A stretch of DNA of 7,365 nucleotides, from assembly GCA_900768245.1 (NCBI GenBank), contig CAAGCE010000292.1, positions 1-7,365 of the forward strand, given 5' to 3'. The first letter of the stretch is position 1; each line of letters starts with the position of its first letter. The notes under the pieces were generated by a model. That model saw only the letters and a program-made list of their open reading frames with translations, was not told the origin of the DNA and did not search any database. This document shows positions 1-6,555 of this stretch, in pieces. A program made the position numbers and the translations under genes. The DNA comes from Oscillospiraceae bacterium (GTDB lineage Bacteria > Bacillota > Clostridia > Oscillospirales > Ruminococcaceae).

Positions 1-167
1 CGAGGACGCTGTCCCTCGACCCTGCAAGCCTTTGAAAAGGCTTGACCGAAACTTTAAGTGTTTTGGTGCTGTTACTTTTGCTTGGTTCAACTGGATTTGT
101 GCTGTACTGCCGCCGCGGCTGCTATCTTTGGGTTCGCAGTTAATTCGAACGCGTCCAAATAAAAAAA
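1..167 (+). repeat. Edge repeat, copy A
   Basis: Noncoding repeat. Positions 25-155 match the reverse complement of 6557-6686 at about 90% (roughly 118 of 131 aligned positions, one gap), and the first 42 bases (25-66) are identical. It holds several small palindromes: a CGAG...CTCG stem at 1-18, CAAGCCTTT/AAAGGCTTG around 25-44, and a GCCGCGGC core near 112-119. The A/T-rich edge (156-167) also matches copy B and abuts the terminator of the leftward operon. The open frame across it encodes a peptide that resembles one in copy B, but most base differences change the amino acid, so I read this as DNA-level conservation and not a gene. Confidence 0.85.
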
Positions 168-179
168 TAAAAAAGTCTA

Positions 180-223
180 AAACAAAAGCAGGCTGCCGCA
201 AATCAATGCAGCAGCTTGCTTTT
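180..223 (-). terminator. Rho-independent terminator of the leftward operon
   Basis: The arms at 184-199 and 208-223 pair around an 8-nt loop. Read leftward the stem has AAAAGC, then GCTGC/GCAGC, with one G.U wobble and one A.C mismatch, followed by a TTTTGTTTT tail and more T-rich sequence to about 157. It begins right at the stop codon of the small cysteine-rich gene (224). A-runs on the other side mean it could also act rightward. Confidence 0.85.
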
Positions 224-478
224 TCACCATTTTTTATTCTCAGATGCACAATACATCTGCGGTTTTAATGCTCTTAATTCGACATAGCAGCCGCATTTGG
301 CACACATACCGTTTACAAGGCTTTCGCAGCTTCGGCATATTTCAAGCCGTTTTTGATATGTATTTTCGTCGACTCGCTTATGTTCGGGGATCTCTTTTAT
401 ATAATCGAGGATACTTTGGTTTATCTCGTCAAAGTCCATATCCTCAAGCAGGCATTTTTTGCAGAACGGTTTCGTCAT
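224..478 (-). CDS. Small eight-cysteine protein, DUF6171-like
   Basis: An 84-residue protein of unknown function. It has eight cysteines: C6-x2-C9 at the N-terminus, C48-x2-C51, C59-x2-C62-x-C64 and C77. This suggests one or two structural zinc sites of zinc-ribbon type. The pattern, including the C-terminal CGCYVE segment, fits what I recall of the DUF6171 family of Firmicutes; that name is from memory. There is no signal peptide or membrane segment, so it is probably cytosolic. Its ATG lies only 4 nt after the GH51 stop and has no convincing Shine-Dalgarno sequence, so translation is probably coupled to GH51. A terminator follows its stop directly, making it the last gene of the operon. No catalytic role can be inferred, and the link to arabinose metabolism may be only positional. 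Confidence 0.85.
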   Translation of the reverse strand: MTKPFCKKCLLEDMDFDEINQSILDYIKEIPEHKRVDENTYQKRLEICRSCESLVNGMCAKCGCYVELRALKPQMYCASENKKW

Positions 479-482
479 AGGC

Positions 483-1970
483 TTACTTTTTCAGCTTTAC
501 TGACATTACCGAGCAGGCAGGAATTGTAAGGCTCAGTTTGTTTCCGTCAAGCTTGCAGCCGTCAAATTTTACCGGTCTTACTTTTTCAGGTTCGTCAAAG
601 CTGTTGAATGAATGTACATCTCCGCTCAGTATTTCCGCATTTACCGATGCTGCTTCAAAGCTGCCCGTTGATATATCAAGCACATATTCTTCATCAAGTG
701 AACAGTTTGCGACAGTAACAAGCATATCGCCGTTTTTATCCACCGACACCGACTTTGTTACGGCAGGTATTTCTATTCCGCCGCAGGAGGTTTTTTCGCT
801 GCTTACCCAGCTTTCAACAAGCTCGGCATCCTGATGCTCAGCATAAAGCTTAAACACATAATATGTTGGGGTGAGGAGCATTTTTTCGCCCTCTGTGAGG
901 ATTACAGCCTGAAGGACATTTACTGCCTGTGCGATATTCGCCATTATCACACGGTCGGAATGTTCGTTGAAAATGTTGAGGTTTATCGCTGCCACAACAG
1001 CGTCACGCATTGTATTCTGCTGATAAAGGAAGCCTGGGTTCGTACCCTTTTCGACATCATACCAGCAGCCCCATTCATCAACGATAAGTCCTATCTTATG
1101 CTGTGGATCGTGGCGTGACATTATTTCGGAATGTCTTGTGATAAGCTCGTCCATATGCCATGTGCCGCTTATTGTTTTGTAGTATTCCTCCGCTGTAAAA
1201 TCAACGGCATCGCCCTTTTTGCCCCAGTCGCCGCTTGGTATAGTGTAGTAGTGAAGTGAGATAGCTTTTGTATGATACTCGTTGAGCAAGGACATAAGCT
1301 TTTCTGTCCAGTTATAGTCATCTGCACTTGGACCGCAGGCAATTTTGAAAAGCTCATTGCCGCTGTAACTTTTGCAGAAGGTCTGATAGCGGCGGTATTC
1401 ATCTGCATAATATTCGGGACGCATACTTCCGCCGCAGCCCCAGTTTTCATTTCCGATACCGAGATATTTCAGCTTCCATGGCTTTTCTCTGCCGTTTTTG
1501 CGGCGAAGCTCAGCCATTGGCGAAACACCGTCAAAGGTCATATATTCGACCCATTCGGAAAGCTCCTGAACTGTGCCGCTGCCGAGATTTCCCGCAATAT
1601 ACGGTTCACAGCCAAGCTCTTCGCAAAGGTCCATAAACTCATTTGTACCGAAGCTGTTGTCCTCAACAACACCGCCCCAGTTTGTATTTACCATCTTTTT
1701 GCGCTCAGACTTTTCACCGATGCCGTCCTTCCAATGATATTCGTCCGCAAAACAGCCGCCCGGCCAGCGGAGCACAGGTATTTTTATTGCTTTCAGTGCC
1801 TCGATTATATCTGTTCTTATGCCGTTTTTATTCGGTATTTTTGAGTTTTCGCCGACGTAGATCCCGTTGTAGATACATCTTCCGAGGTGCTCTGAAAAGT
1901 GACCGTATATCTCACGGTTAATGTGACTTTTTTTATTTTCGGGATTGATGACAAGCTTTATTGTTTTCAT
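483..1970 (-). CDS. abfA: GH51 alpha-L-arabinofuranosidase, cytosolic
   Basis: A 495-residue retaining glycosidase that releases terminal alpha-L-arabinofuranosyl groups from arabinoxylan, arabinan or their oligosaccharides. Visible family marks are IYGHFSEHLGR at 21-31, RWPGGCFADEYHW at 68-80, the acid/base glutamate E175 in GNENWG, and the nucleophile E299 in VDEW. A C-terminal beta domain follows from about 375. No signal peptide is present, as expected for intracellular GH51 enzymes acting on imported oligosaccharides. I chose the ATG at 1970. The upstream in-frame ATG at 2015 would add 15 residues that contain the AAGGAGG ribosome site itself, and it lies about 5 nt from the predicted transcript start. 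Starting at 1970 also numbers the acid/base residue 175, as in the Geobacillus enzyme AbfA. It has its own promoter, and the small cysteine-rich gene follows 4 nt downstream. Symbol by analogy only. Confidence 0.96.
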   Translation of the reverse strand: MKTIKLVINPENKKSHINREIYGHFSEHLGRCIYNGIYVGENSKIPNKNGIRTDIIEALKAIKIPVLRWPGGCFADEYHWKDGIGEKSERKKMVNTNWGGVVEDNSFGTNEFMDLCEELGCEPYIAGNLGSGTVQELSEWVEYMTFDGVSPMAELRRKNGREKPWKLKYLGIGNENWGCGGSMRPEYYADEYRRYQTFCKSYSGNELFKIACGPSADDYNWTEKLMSLLNEYHTKAISLHYYTIPSGDWGKKGDAVDFTAEEYYKTISGTWHMDELITRHSEIMSRHDPQHKIGLIVDEWGCWYDVEKGTNPGFLYQQNTMRDAVVAAINLNIFNEHSDRVIMANIAQAVNVLQAVILTEGEKMLLTPTYYVFKLYAEHQDAELVESWVSSEKTSCGGIEIPAVTKSVSVDKNGDMLVTVANCSLDEEYVLDISTGSFEAASVNAEILSGDVHSFNSFDEPEKVRPVKFDGCKLDGNKLSLTIPACSVMSVKLKK

Positions 1971-2009
1971 TATATCTGCTATATTTCTCTGCGGAAATAT
2001 ATCCTCCTT
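1971..2009 (-). promoter_or_regulatory. GH51 leader: SD separated from ATG by a hairpin
   Basis: A consensus AAGGAGG (2003-2009) lies 32 nt before the GH51 ATG, too far for ordinary initiation. Between them TATATTTC and GAAATATA form a perfect 8-bp stem with a 6-nt CGCAGA loop (1980-2001). If the stem folds, the effective spacer drops to 10 nt (1 plus 9). The bases are seen directly; use of this fold for initiation is inferred. Confidence 0.6.
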
Positions 2010-2026
2010 TTTCATATGATAATGTT

Positions 2027-2055
2027 ATGATACACCAATATTTCAGATTTTTCAA
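2027..2055 (-). promoter_or_regulatory. Sigma-A promoter for GH51
   Basis: Leftward -35 TTGAAA (2050-2055), 17-nt spacer, -10 TATCAT (2027-2032). The predicted start is near 2020. No terminator is seen between the SGNH stop (2098) and this promoter, so GH51 may also receive read-through from the LysR-SGNH unit. A direct repeat TATGATA (plus strand, 2015-2021 and 2026-2032), spaced 11 bp, overlaps the -10 and start region and could bind a regulator. Confidence 0.65.
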
Positions 2056-2097
2056 TGATATATCTTGCTTTTATCAGACTAACATATCCTGCTGCGG

Positions 2098-3198
2098 TCA
2101 GCACCATGCAAAACCTCCGAATGCCAGTATCCTGCGTTCATCTCCTGCCGCCGCACGAATAACAAAATGATGTTTTGCGATTTCCTTTGACTTGAAAACT
2201 GTCTTTACATTGGGATTGTTCCACCCGAAAAATGTATACTCCTGCAAAGATGATGCCTTTTCTCCGTCAGCATATATTTCGGCGCAGCCCCATTCTGCAT
2301 TGTTATCCAAAATAGGCACAAGTATAAGGTCACGGCATTCAAGCTCCGTTTCAAAAACAACAGCACCGTCGCTTTTTTCCTTTTTCAGCACCTTTTCAAA
2401 ATATTCAACTCCGCTGTCTTTAAGTTCAAGCTTTGAATCAAATAATGATCTGTCGGAAAAATCACAGTATTTCAGATCTTCATATTCATCGGAAAAAAGC
2501 TTCTGCGGAATTTTATAAGGAATGTTATCCTCACTTTTGACCGCATAGTCAACATACCTGCAAACACAATCTGCAATGAACTTATGCCCGTCGGCAACAG
2601 GGTGAACCGCATCGCTTGAATAATCCGACCATTTCGCTCCGCCGCTTCTGAATAACGGTGCTAACACAGCCGCACAGCTTATTACGGGCAGATCATAATG
2701 CAATCCGATAAGCCGCATAAAATCATCACAGCTGTAAAGTTCGGAATTAAGGATATTTATTATGACTACCGCAGGGTCGCTCTCAAGCTTAAGAAGCTTT
2801 CTTATCAGACCTTCAAACATTGCGATCCCATCGGGTGATTTAGACTCATTTACGGCATACTCCACAAATATAATATCGGGGGCAGTTCTGCGTATATATT
2901 TTTCCGTAAGTATTGACCCCATAAGAGAAGCCGTACCGGAAAGTCCGTAGTTTTTGCAAATGCATTTCTTTGCACACGCAGACTTTTCCATATAGCTGCA
3001 GACCTGCTCCGCAAAATTCGGCTTTACTGCCATAACATCGGGATTATACCCATATGTGACAGAGCCGCCCACAAATGCGGCGGTAACGATACCTTTTGAA
3101 AGAGCCTGCTTTATTCTGAAGCTGCTGCCGCAATTGACAATTGCCCTTTGGGTAATTTCACGGTATTTTTCACCGCCGATACGTTTTTCAATGTCCAT
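2098..3198 (-). CDS. SGNH-fold (GDSL) acetyl esterase with C-terminal beta domain
   Basis: A 366-residue hydrolase of the SGNH superfamily, probably a deacetylase acting on acetylated oligosaccharides. Block I is GGSVTYG with nucleophile S46, block II NYGLSG at 83-88, block III EYAVNES with N117, and block V DAVHP with D196 and H199. All catalytic residues are present. Residues from about 240 to 366 form a separate beta-rich domain. SGNH followed by a C-terminal beta domain recalls CE17 mannan acetylesterases of gut Firmicutes, which have a carbohydrate-binding domain there; this is a resemblance from memory, not proven. There is no signal peptide, so it is cytosolic. Its Shine-Dalgarno overlaps the stop of the LysR gene 9 nt upstream, so the two are co-transcribed and probably translationally coupled. 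Specificity (xylan, mannan or another ester) cannot be read from sequence. Confidence 0.9.
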   Translation of the reverse strand: MDIEKRIGGEKYREITQRAIVNCGSSFRIKQALSKGIVTAAFVGGSVTYGYNPDVMAVKPNFAEQVCSYMEKSACAKKCICKNYGLSGTASLMGSILTEKYIRRTAPDIIFVEYAVNESKSPDGIAMFEGLIRKLLKLESDPAVVIINILNSELYSCDDFMRLIGLHYDLPVISCAAVLAPLFRSGGAKWSDYSSDAVHPVADGHKFIADCVCRYVDYAVKSEDNIPYKIPQKLFSDEYEDLKYCDFSDRSLFDSKLELKDSGVEYFEKVLKKEKSDGAVVFETELECRDLILVPILDNNAEWGCAEIYADGEKASSLQEYTFFGWNNPNVKTVFKSKEIAKHHFVIRAAAGDERRILAFGGFAWC

Positions 3199-3202
3199 AT
3201 GT

Positions 3203-3210
3203 CCTCCTTA
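3203..3210 (-). promoter_or_regulatory. SGNH ribosome site overlapping the LysR stop
   Basis: TAAGGAGG: the first three bases are the LysR stop codon and the rest is a near-perfect anti-SD match, 4 nt before the SGNH ATG. The overlap means ribosomes ending on LysR sit on the next initiation site, which favours coupling. Confidence 0.8.
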
Positions 3211-4176
3211 CGAAGTGCGCCATGTGCCAATGTCGATAAGCTTTTTCAGGGTCAGGCAATATTCAACGGCCGCCTTTGAAAAATAACCGCTGCGCCTTGA
3301 AACGAGGTATATTTCCGAGGAAACATTATCGCTGTCAAGTGCATAGTAGCAAGGGTGCGAGAGAATATTTCCGTATCGTATAAGCGTGTCGGGAACAAGA
3401 GATATGCCAAGTCCCGCAGCAACAAAAGAGAAAGCCGTTTCGACTGTCCTTACAGTAAGGTCGGTCTTAGGCTTGAAGCCGTATTTTTCACAGATGCCGT
3501 TCATAAAATCCAATCCGAACTCACCGTATTTTGCGCAGACAAGAGGTTCATCCGCAAAATCAGCAAGGTCAACCGGCTGTACAGTAAGAGTTTTCAGCGA
3601 ACCGCTGCAAATATCGCCGCCGGAAAGCATTCTGTCACGAAAGCGTTCATTTATGGGGTTTGATCCGTGAACGGCAAGATAGAGCCGCTCCGCCGCAAGC
3701 TCCTCAGTGTGAAAATACCTGCTGTCGTAAATTCCCGTGCCGATAAAAAGGTCAAGCTCACCGTTTTTGACCATTTCTTTCAGCTGCTCGGTGTTCTCCT
3801 CGGTAATTGATACCTCGATACCCCTATGCTCGCTGCAAAACTCCGCAACGCTTTTGGAGAGCAGGCAGGACGCACGGAATGTTGACGCACCTATTTTCAG
3901 CGAACCGCTTTTTATCTCGGCAATATCGGAAAGCTCGTTCATAAGGTTGTCCTCGATGACCTTTATCTGCTCCGCCGAACGCACAAATGCCTCACCTGCC
4001 TGAGTAAGACGTATTGGCGAGGTGCTGCGGTCAAAAAGCTGCACACCAAGCTGTTTTTCGATATTCATAACATACTGGCTCAGCGACGGCTGTGTAACAT
4101 AAAGCTTCTGAGCCGCCTTTGAAAAGCTGCGCTGCTCAGCCACCGCAAGCACATATTCTATCTGCTGTGATGTCAT
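3208..4176 (-). CDS. LysR-family transcriptional regulator
   Basis: A 322-residue regulator of normal family length. The N-terminal winged helix-turn-helix spans about 1-60, with SFSKAAQKLYVTQPSLSQYV (17-36) as the recognition region, then QLGVQLFDRS. The effector-binding domain runs from about 90 to 300 (GSLKIGAS near its start, AAGLGISLVP later). I chose the ATG at 4176 because AGGAGG lies 10 nt upstream and the protein then starts in LysR style (MTSQQIEYV). The frame stays open back to an ATG at 4320, but those 48 residues are lysine/asparagine-rich and not typical of the family. The gene is divergent from the CE4-CE2 pair and leads the SGNH gene, so it most likely controls both. The inducer is unknown; a sugar or aromatic acid freed from hemicellulose is possible. 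Confidence 0.95.
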   Translation of the reverse strand: MTSQQIEYVLAVAEQRSFSKAAQKLYVTQPSLSQYVMNIEKQLGVQLFDRSTSPIRLTQAGEAFVRSAEQIKVIEDNLMNELSDIAEIKSGSLKIGASTFRASCLLSKSVAEFCSEHRGIEVSITEENTEQLKEMVKNGELDLFIGTGIYDSRYFHTEELAAERLYLAVHGSNPINERFRDRMLSGGDICSGSLKTLTVQPVDLADFADEPLVCAKYGEFGLDFMNGICEKYGFKPKTDLTVRTVETAFSFVAAGLGISLVPDTLIRYGNILSHPCYYALDSDNVSSEIYLVSRRSGYFSKAAVEYCLTLKKLIDIGTWRTS

Positions 4177-4377
4177 TGTACCGTTCCCTCCTGTCCTGTT
4201 TTTAACCTTTTTTTGCTTGTTATCCTTTGTATTTTTTTTATTTTGGGAAGCCAACTTTTGCTTAAAGCTGTAAAAGACGTGTCCCATACCATAAATATCA
4301 AGGACTTTTCCTAAGGGCATTGTACCCTATCCGAAAGCAAAACATCTTCACATTAATGTTATAATCAAATAACTATA
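4177..4377 (-). other. Long leader of the LysR transcript
   Basis: The predicted LysR transcript starts near 4377, giving a leader of about 200 nt. It is open in the LysR frame from an ATG at 4320, with only a weak GGATAGGG ahead. The 9-mer GGTACAATG occurs at both this ATG and the chosen one at 4176. I see no intrinsic terminator or recognisable riboswitch in it. Confidence 0.45.
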
Positions 4378-4407
4378 TCTATTATTATAACATAGCTATT
4401 TGATTAT
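4361..4407. promoter_or_regulatory. Candidate LysR-type operator (inverted repeat)
   Basis: ATAATCAAATAACTAT (4361-4376) and ATAGCTATTTGATTAT (4392-4407) are inverted copies matching at 15 of 16 positions, separated by 15 bp. Arm centres lie at about -66 and -35 of the predicted rightward start (4435), the usual recognition and activation positions of LysR regulators. The left arm also lies at the LysR transcript start, consistent with autorepression. The repeat is seen directly; binding is inferred. Confidence 0.65.
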
Positions 4408-4412
4408 TTCAA
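4384..4412 (-). promoter_or_regulatory. Promoter for lysR and the leftward operon
   Basis: Leftward -35 TTGAAA (4407-4412), 17-nt spacer, perfect -10 TATAAT (4384-4389). The predicted start is near 4377. Its -35 is adjacent to the -35 of the divergent promoter, so polymerase is unlikely to occupy both at once. Confidence 0.75.
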
Positions 4413-4428
4413 TGCTATATGATATAAT
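4400..4428 (+). promoter_or_regulatory. Promoter for the CE4-CE2 operon
   Basis: Rightward -35 TTGATT (4400-4405), 17-nt spacer, perfect -10 TATAAT (4423-4428). The predicted start is near 4435. The -35 is embedded in the right arm of the candidate LysR operator. Confidence 0.75.
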
Positions 4429-4453
4429 ATAGAAAATATTGCAGGAGCGGAAA

Positions 4454-4474
4454 ATGAATATGGAGAGGTCATAA
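4454..4474 (+). CDS. Possible six-codon leader minicistron
   Basis: AGGAG (4443-4447), a 6-nt spacer, then ATG and a six-codon frame encoding MNMERS and TAA. The frame runs across the GGAGAGG ribosome site (4462-4468) of the deacetylase gene, whose ATG is 4 nt after the stop. Translation of it would cover and then deliver ribosomes to that site, so it may act as a coupling leader. It is very short and could be chance. Confidence 0.3.
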   Translation: MNMERS

Positions 4475-4478
4475 AACT

Positions 4479-5264
4479 ATGAGAATATCTTTACTGAAAA
4501 AAGCAGTGGTTATGCTCCTTTGCGGCGGCTTCATTTTCACAGCGTCCTGCTCTGAAAAACAGGAGGACAATGCTACAATGAGCGAAACTTCAACTGCGGC
4601 GGAAACTATTTCCGAAACCACCGCACCGAGAAACTACGACAAGGTATGCGCACTCACATTTGACGACGGTCCCAACAATGACACAACTCCCCTTGTTCTC
4701 GATAAGCTTGAAAAATACGGTGTAAAAGCTTCATTTTTCCTTATCGGTCAGAACATAAACAGCACTACGGAAGATGTCGTTAAACGTGCATACGATATGG
4801 GCTGCGAGATAAACAACCATTCAAAAACACATTCGGATATGACCAAAATGAGCGGTGATGATATTGCTGCCGAGATAAAGGTCACAAATGAAAAGATCGA
4901 AAAAATAACAGGCGAACAGCCGCATTTTTTCCGTCCGCCTTACATTGCGGCAAATGACACAATGTTTGAGTATATCGACCTGCCGTTCATTGCAGGCTAC
5001 GGCGCAAACGACTGGGAGGACTCCGTTTCCGCTGACGAACGTGCCGAAAAGATAATCGCTCAGGCAAAGGACGGATATATAATCCTTCTCCACGATATGA
5101 ACGGCAATTCAAAAACCGTTGAAGCTCTCGATACTATCATTCCGACGCTTCTTGACGAAGGCTACGAATTTGTTACCGTGAGCGAGCTTTTTGAAAAGAA
5201 AAATATCGAGCCTGCCGACAGGATAATTTACAGCTATGCCGAGCAGACAAATATGTATGCTTGA
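4479..5264 (+). CDS. CE4-type polysaccharide deacetylase, lipoprotein
   Basis: A 261-residue NodB-homology deacetylase, a metal-dependent hydrolase of N- or O-acetyl groups on polysaccharides. The N-terminus is a lipoprotein signal: basic start, hydrophobic 9-20, and TASC with C24 as lipidation site (T at -3 is slightly off consensus). A serine/threonine-rich linker (about 33-50) follows. Motifs are TFDDGP (60-65; D62 catalytic base, D63 metal ligand), HSKTH (H114, H118 metal ligands), RPPY (152-155), DW at 178-179, and LLHD with H205. All key residues are present, so it should be active at the outer membrane face. Start: GGAGAGG 10 nt upstream. It is the first gene of the rightward operon, 27 nt before the CE2 gene. 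Context suggests hemicellulose deacetylation; peptidoglycan or chitin oligomer deacetylation is the main alternative. Confidence 0.93.
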   Translation: MRISLLKKAVVMLLCGGFIFTASCSEKQEDNATMSETSTAAETISETTAPRNYDKVCALTFDDGPNNDTTPLVLDKLEKYGVKASFFLIGQNINSTTEDVVKRAYDMGCEINNHSKTHSDMTKMSGDDIAAEIKVTNEKIEKITGEQPHFFRPPYIAANDTMFEYIDLPFIAGYGANDWEDSVSADERAEKIIAQAKDGYIILLHDMNGNSKTVEALDTIIPTLLDEGYEFVTVSELFEKKNIEPADRIIYSYAEQTNMYA

Positions 5265-5291
5265 CAATGACCTATGAAATGGAGTACAATT

Positions 5292-6485
5292 ATGAAAGCT
5301 AAAAAAATCACCGCAGCATTACTGACAGCAGCTCTTTCCGCAGGACTTTTTTCAGCCTGCTCTTCCGGAGAGGCAGCAGCTGACGCAGCCGAAACAAATA
5401 CAAAGGAGAATCCAACCGTGAATACATATACCCCAAACTACGATAATGTTAAACCTCTCGGACGTGCATATCTTAACGATGACGACACTCTCTGGCTTGC
5501 TTTTTCAGGTTCAGGCGCAGAATTCACTTTCAACGGCAAAAAAGCTGTTGTTACTATCGCAGGCGATGACAATGCGGAAAAAGCCAACAACGAGGACAAT
5601 CAGGCAAGAATAGCAATCTATGTCAACGGCGAACGTGTCATTGACGATATGGTCGATAAGGCAGAGGAAACCTATACCGTTTTTGAAAGCGATACAGCTG
5701 CCGACTGCGATGTAAAGATAGTAAAGCTTTCCGAAACAGCAATGTCCACCTGTGCAATAAAGTCAATTGAAGTCGACTCCGAAACAGGCATCAAGCCTGC
5801 ACCTGCAAAGACTCATTCAATTGAATTCATCGGCGACTCTATCACCTGCGGCTACGGTGTTGACGACGAGGACAGAGATCACCACTTCTCAACCAAAACA
5901 GAAGACGTTACAAAAGCATATGCATATAAAACAGCCGAAGCACTTGACGCCGATTACAGTATGGTTTCCATAAGCGGCTACGGCATCATTTCAGGCTACA
6001 GCGGCGACGGCAAGAAAGTTCCCATTCAGACTATCCCTCAGTACTATACAAAAGTAGGCTTCTCCTACGGTACATACGGCGGAAAAGCACCTGCCGCAGC
6101 AAACTGGGATTTCTCACGCTATCAGCCTGAGGTCGTTGTTATCAATCTCGGCACAAACGACGACAGCTATACTCTTACAGATGAAGAAAAGCAGATGGAA
6201 TACTGCAATGCATACGTTGACCTTATCAAAAAGGTAAGAGAAAACAATCCTGACGCAAAGATCTTCTGTACACTCGGAATTATGGGCGACAGACTTTTCG
6301 ACTATGTGCAGCTTGCCGCATATAACTATACACAGGAAACAGGCGACGATAATATCGCAACAATGAAATTTGACGTCCAGCTTGCAGAGGACGGCTGGGC
6401 AGCTGACTGGCACCCAACAGATGCAACTCATACAAAAGCTTCAGAAAAGCTTGCAGCCGAAATAAAGGAAGTTATGGGTTGGTAA
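5292..6485 (+). CDS. CE2-type acetyl esterase, lipoprotein
   Basis: A 397-residue extracellular esterase resembling CE2 acetylxylan/glucomannan esterases. The signal peptide (1-22) leads to SAC with C23 as probable lipidation site; F at -3 is atypical for a lipobox. A beta-sandwich domain (about 45-165) precedes the SGNH domain: GDSITCGYG with nucleophile S183, SGYGI block II at 228-232, GTND with N289, and DWHP with H374 followed by H380. The jelly-roll plus SGNH order and the GDSITCGYG and DWHP motifs are what I recall of CE2. I chose the ATG at 5292 because TGGAG lies 7 nt upstream; the in-frame ATG at 5274 has no ribosome site. It follows the deacetylase by 27 nt and is followed by a strong terminator. 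It would remove O-acetyl groups from xylan, mannan or glucomannan at the cell surface. Confidence 0.93.
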   Translation: MKAKKITAALLTAALSAGLFSACSSGEAAADAAETNTKENPTVNTYTPNYDNVKPLGRAYLNDDDTLWLAFSGSGAEFTFNGKKAVVTIAGDDNAEKANNEDNQARIAIYVNGERVIDDMVDKAEETYTVFESDTAADCDVKIVKLSETAMSTCAIKSIEVDSETGIKPAPAKTHSIEFIGDSITCGYGVDDEDRDHHFSTKTEDVTKAYAYKTAEALDADYSMVSISGYGIISGYSGDGKKVPIQTIPQYYTKVGFSYGTYGGKAPAAANWDFSRYQPEVVVINLGTNDDSYTLTDEEKQMEYCNAYVDLIKKVRENNPDAKIFCTLGIMGDRLFDYVQLAAYNYTQETGDDNIATMKFDVQLAEDGWAADWHPTDATHTKASEKLAAEIKEVMGW

Positions 6486-6506
6486 AATACAGAATATGAA
6501 AAAATG

Positions 6507-6555
6507 CAGACTGACACAGTAAAAACTTATGCTGTGACAGTCTGTTTTTTTATTT
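6507..6555 (+). terminator. Rho-independent terminator of the CE4-CE2 operon
   Basis: CAGACTG (6507-6513) pairs with CAGTCTG (6538-6544); after an A.A mismatch CACAG pairs with CTGTG, closing a 12-nt loop. A run of seven T and further T-rich sequence follow. It starts 21 nt after the CE2 stop. Confidence 0.92.

Noticed and set aside
32..268. 78-codon rightward open frame in copy A, resembling a leftward frame at 6554-6778 in copy B
   Set aside because: The similarity follows from DNA-level repeat identity; most base differences between copies change the amino acid and there is no ribosome site. It also overlaps the terminator and the cysteine-rich gene.
1272..1844. 190-codon open frame on the plus strand inside GH51
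   Set aside because: Antisense shadow of a clear GH51 gene with both catalytic glutamates; no ribosome site or recognisable domain.
1971..2015. GH51 start at the upstream ATG (2015)
   Set aside because: Would encode the AAGGAGG motif within the protein, lies about 5 nt from the predicted transcript start, and extends beyond the usual family N-terminus. Leaderless initiation cannot be fully excluded.
4177..4320. 48-residue N-terminal extension of the LysR protein
   Set aside because: Good ribosome site and family-typical start at 4176; the extension is lysine/asparagine-rich and lacks family resemblance.
5274..5291. CE2 start at the upstream ATG (5274)
   Set aside because: No Shine-Dalgarno ahead of it, whereas TGGAG lies 7 nt before 5292; the signal peptide is also more typical from 5292.
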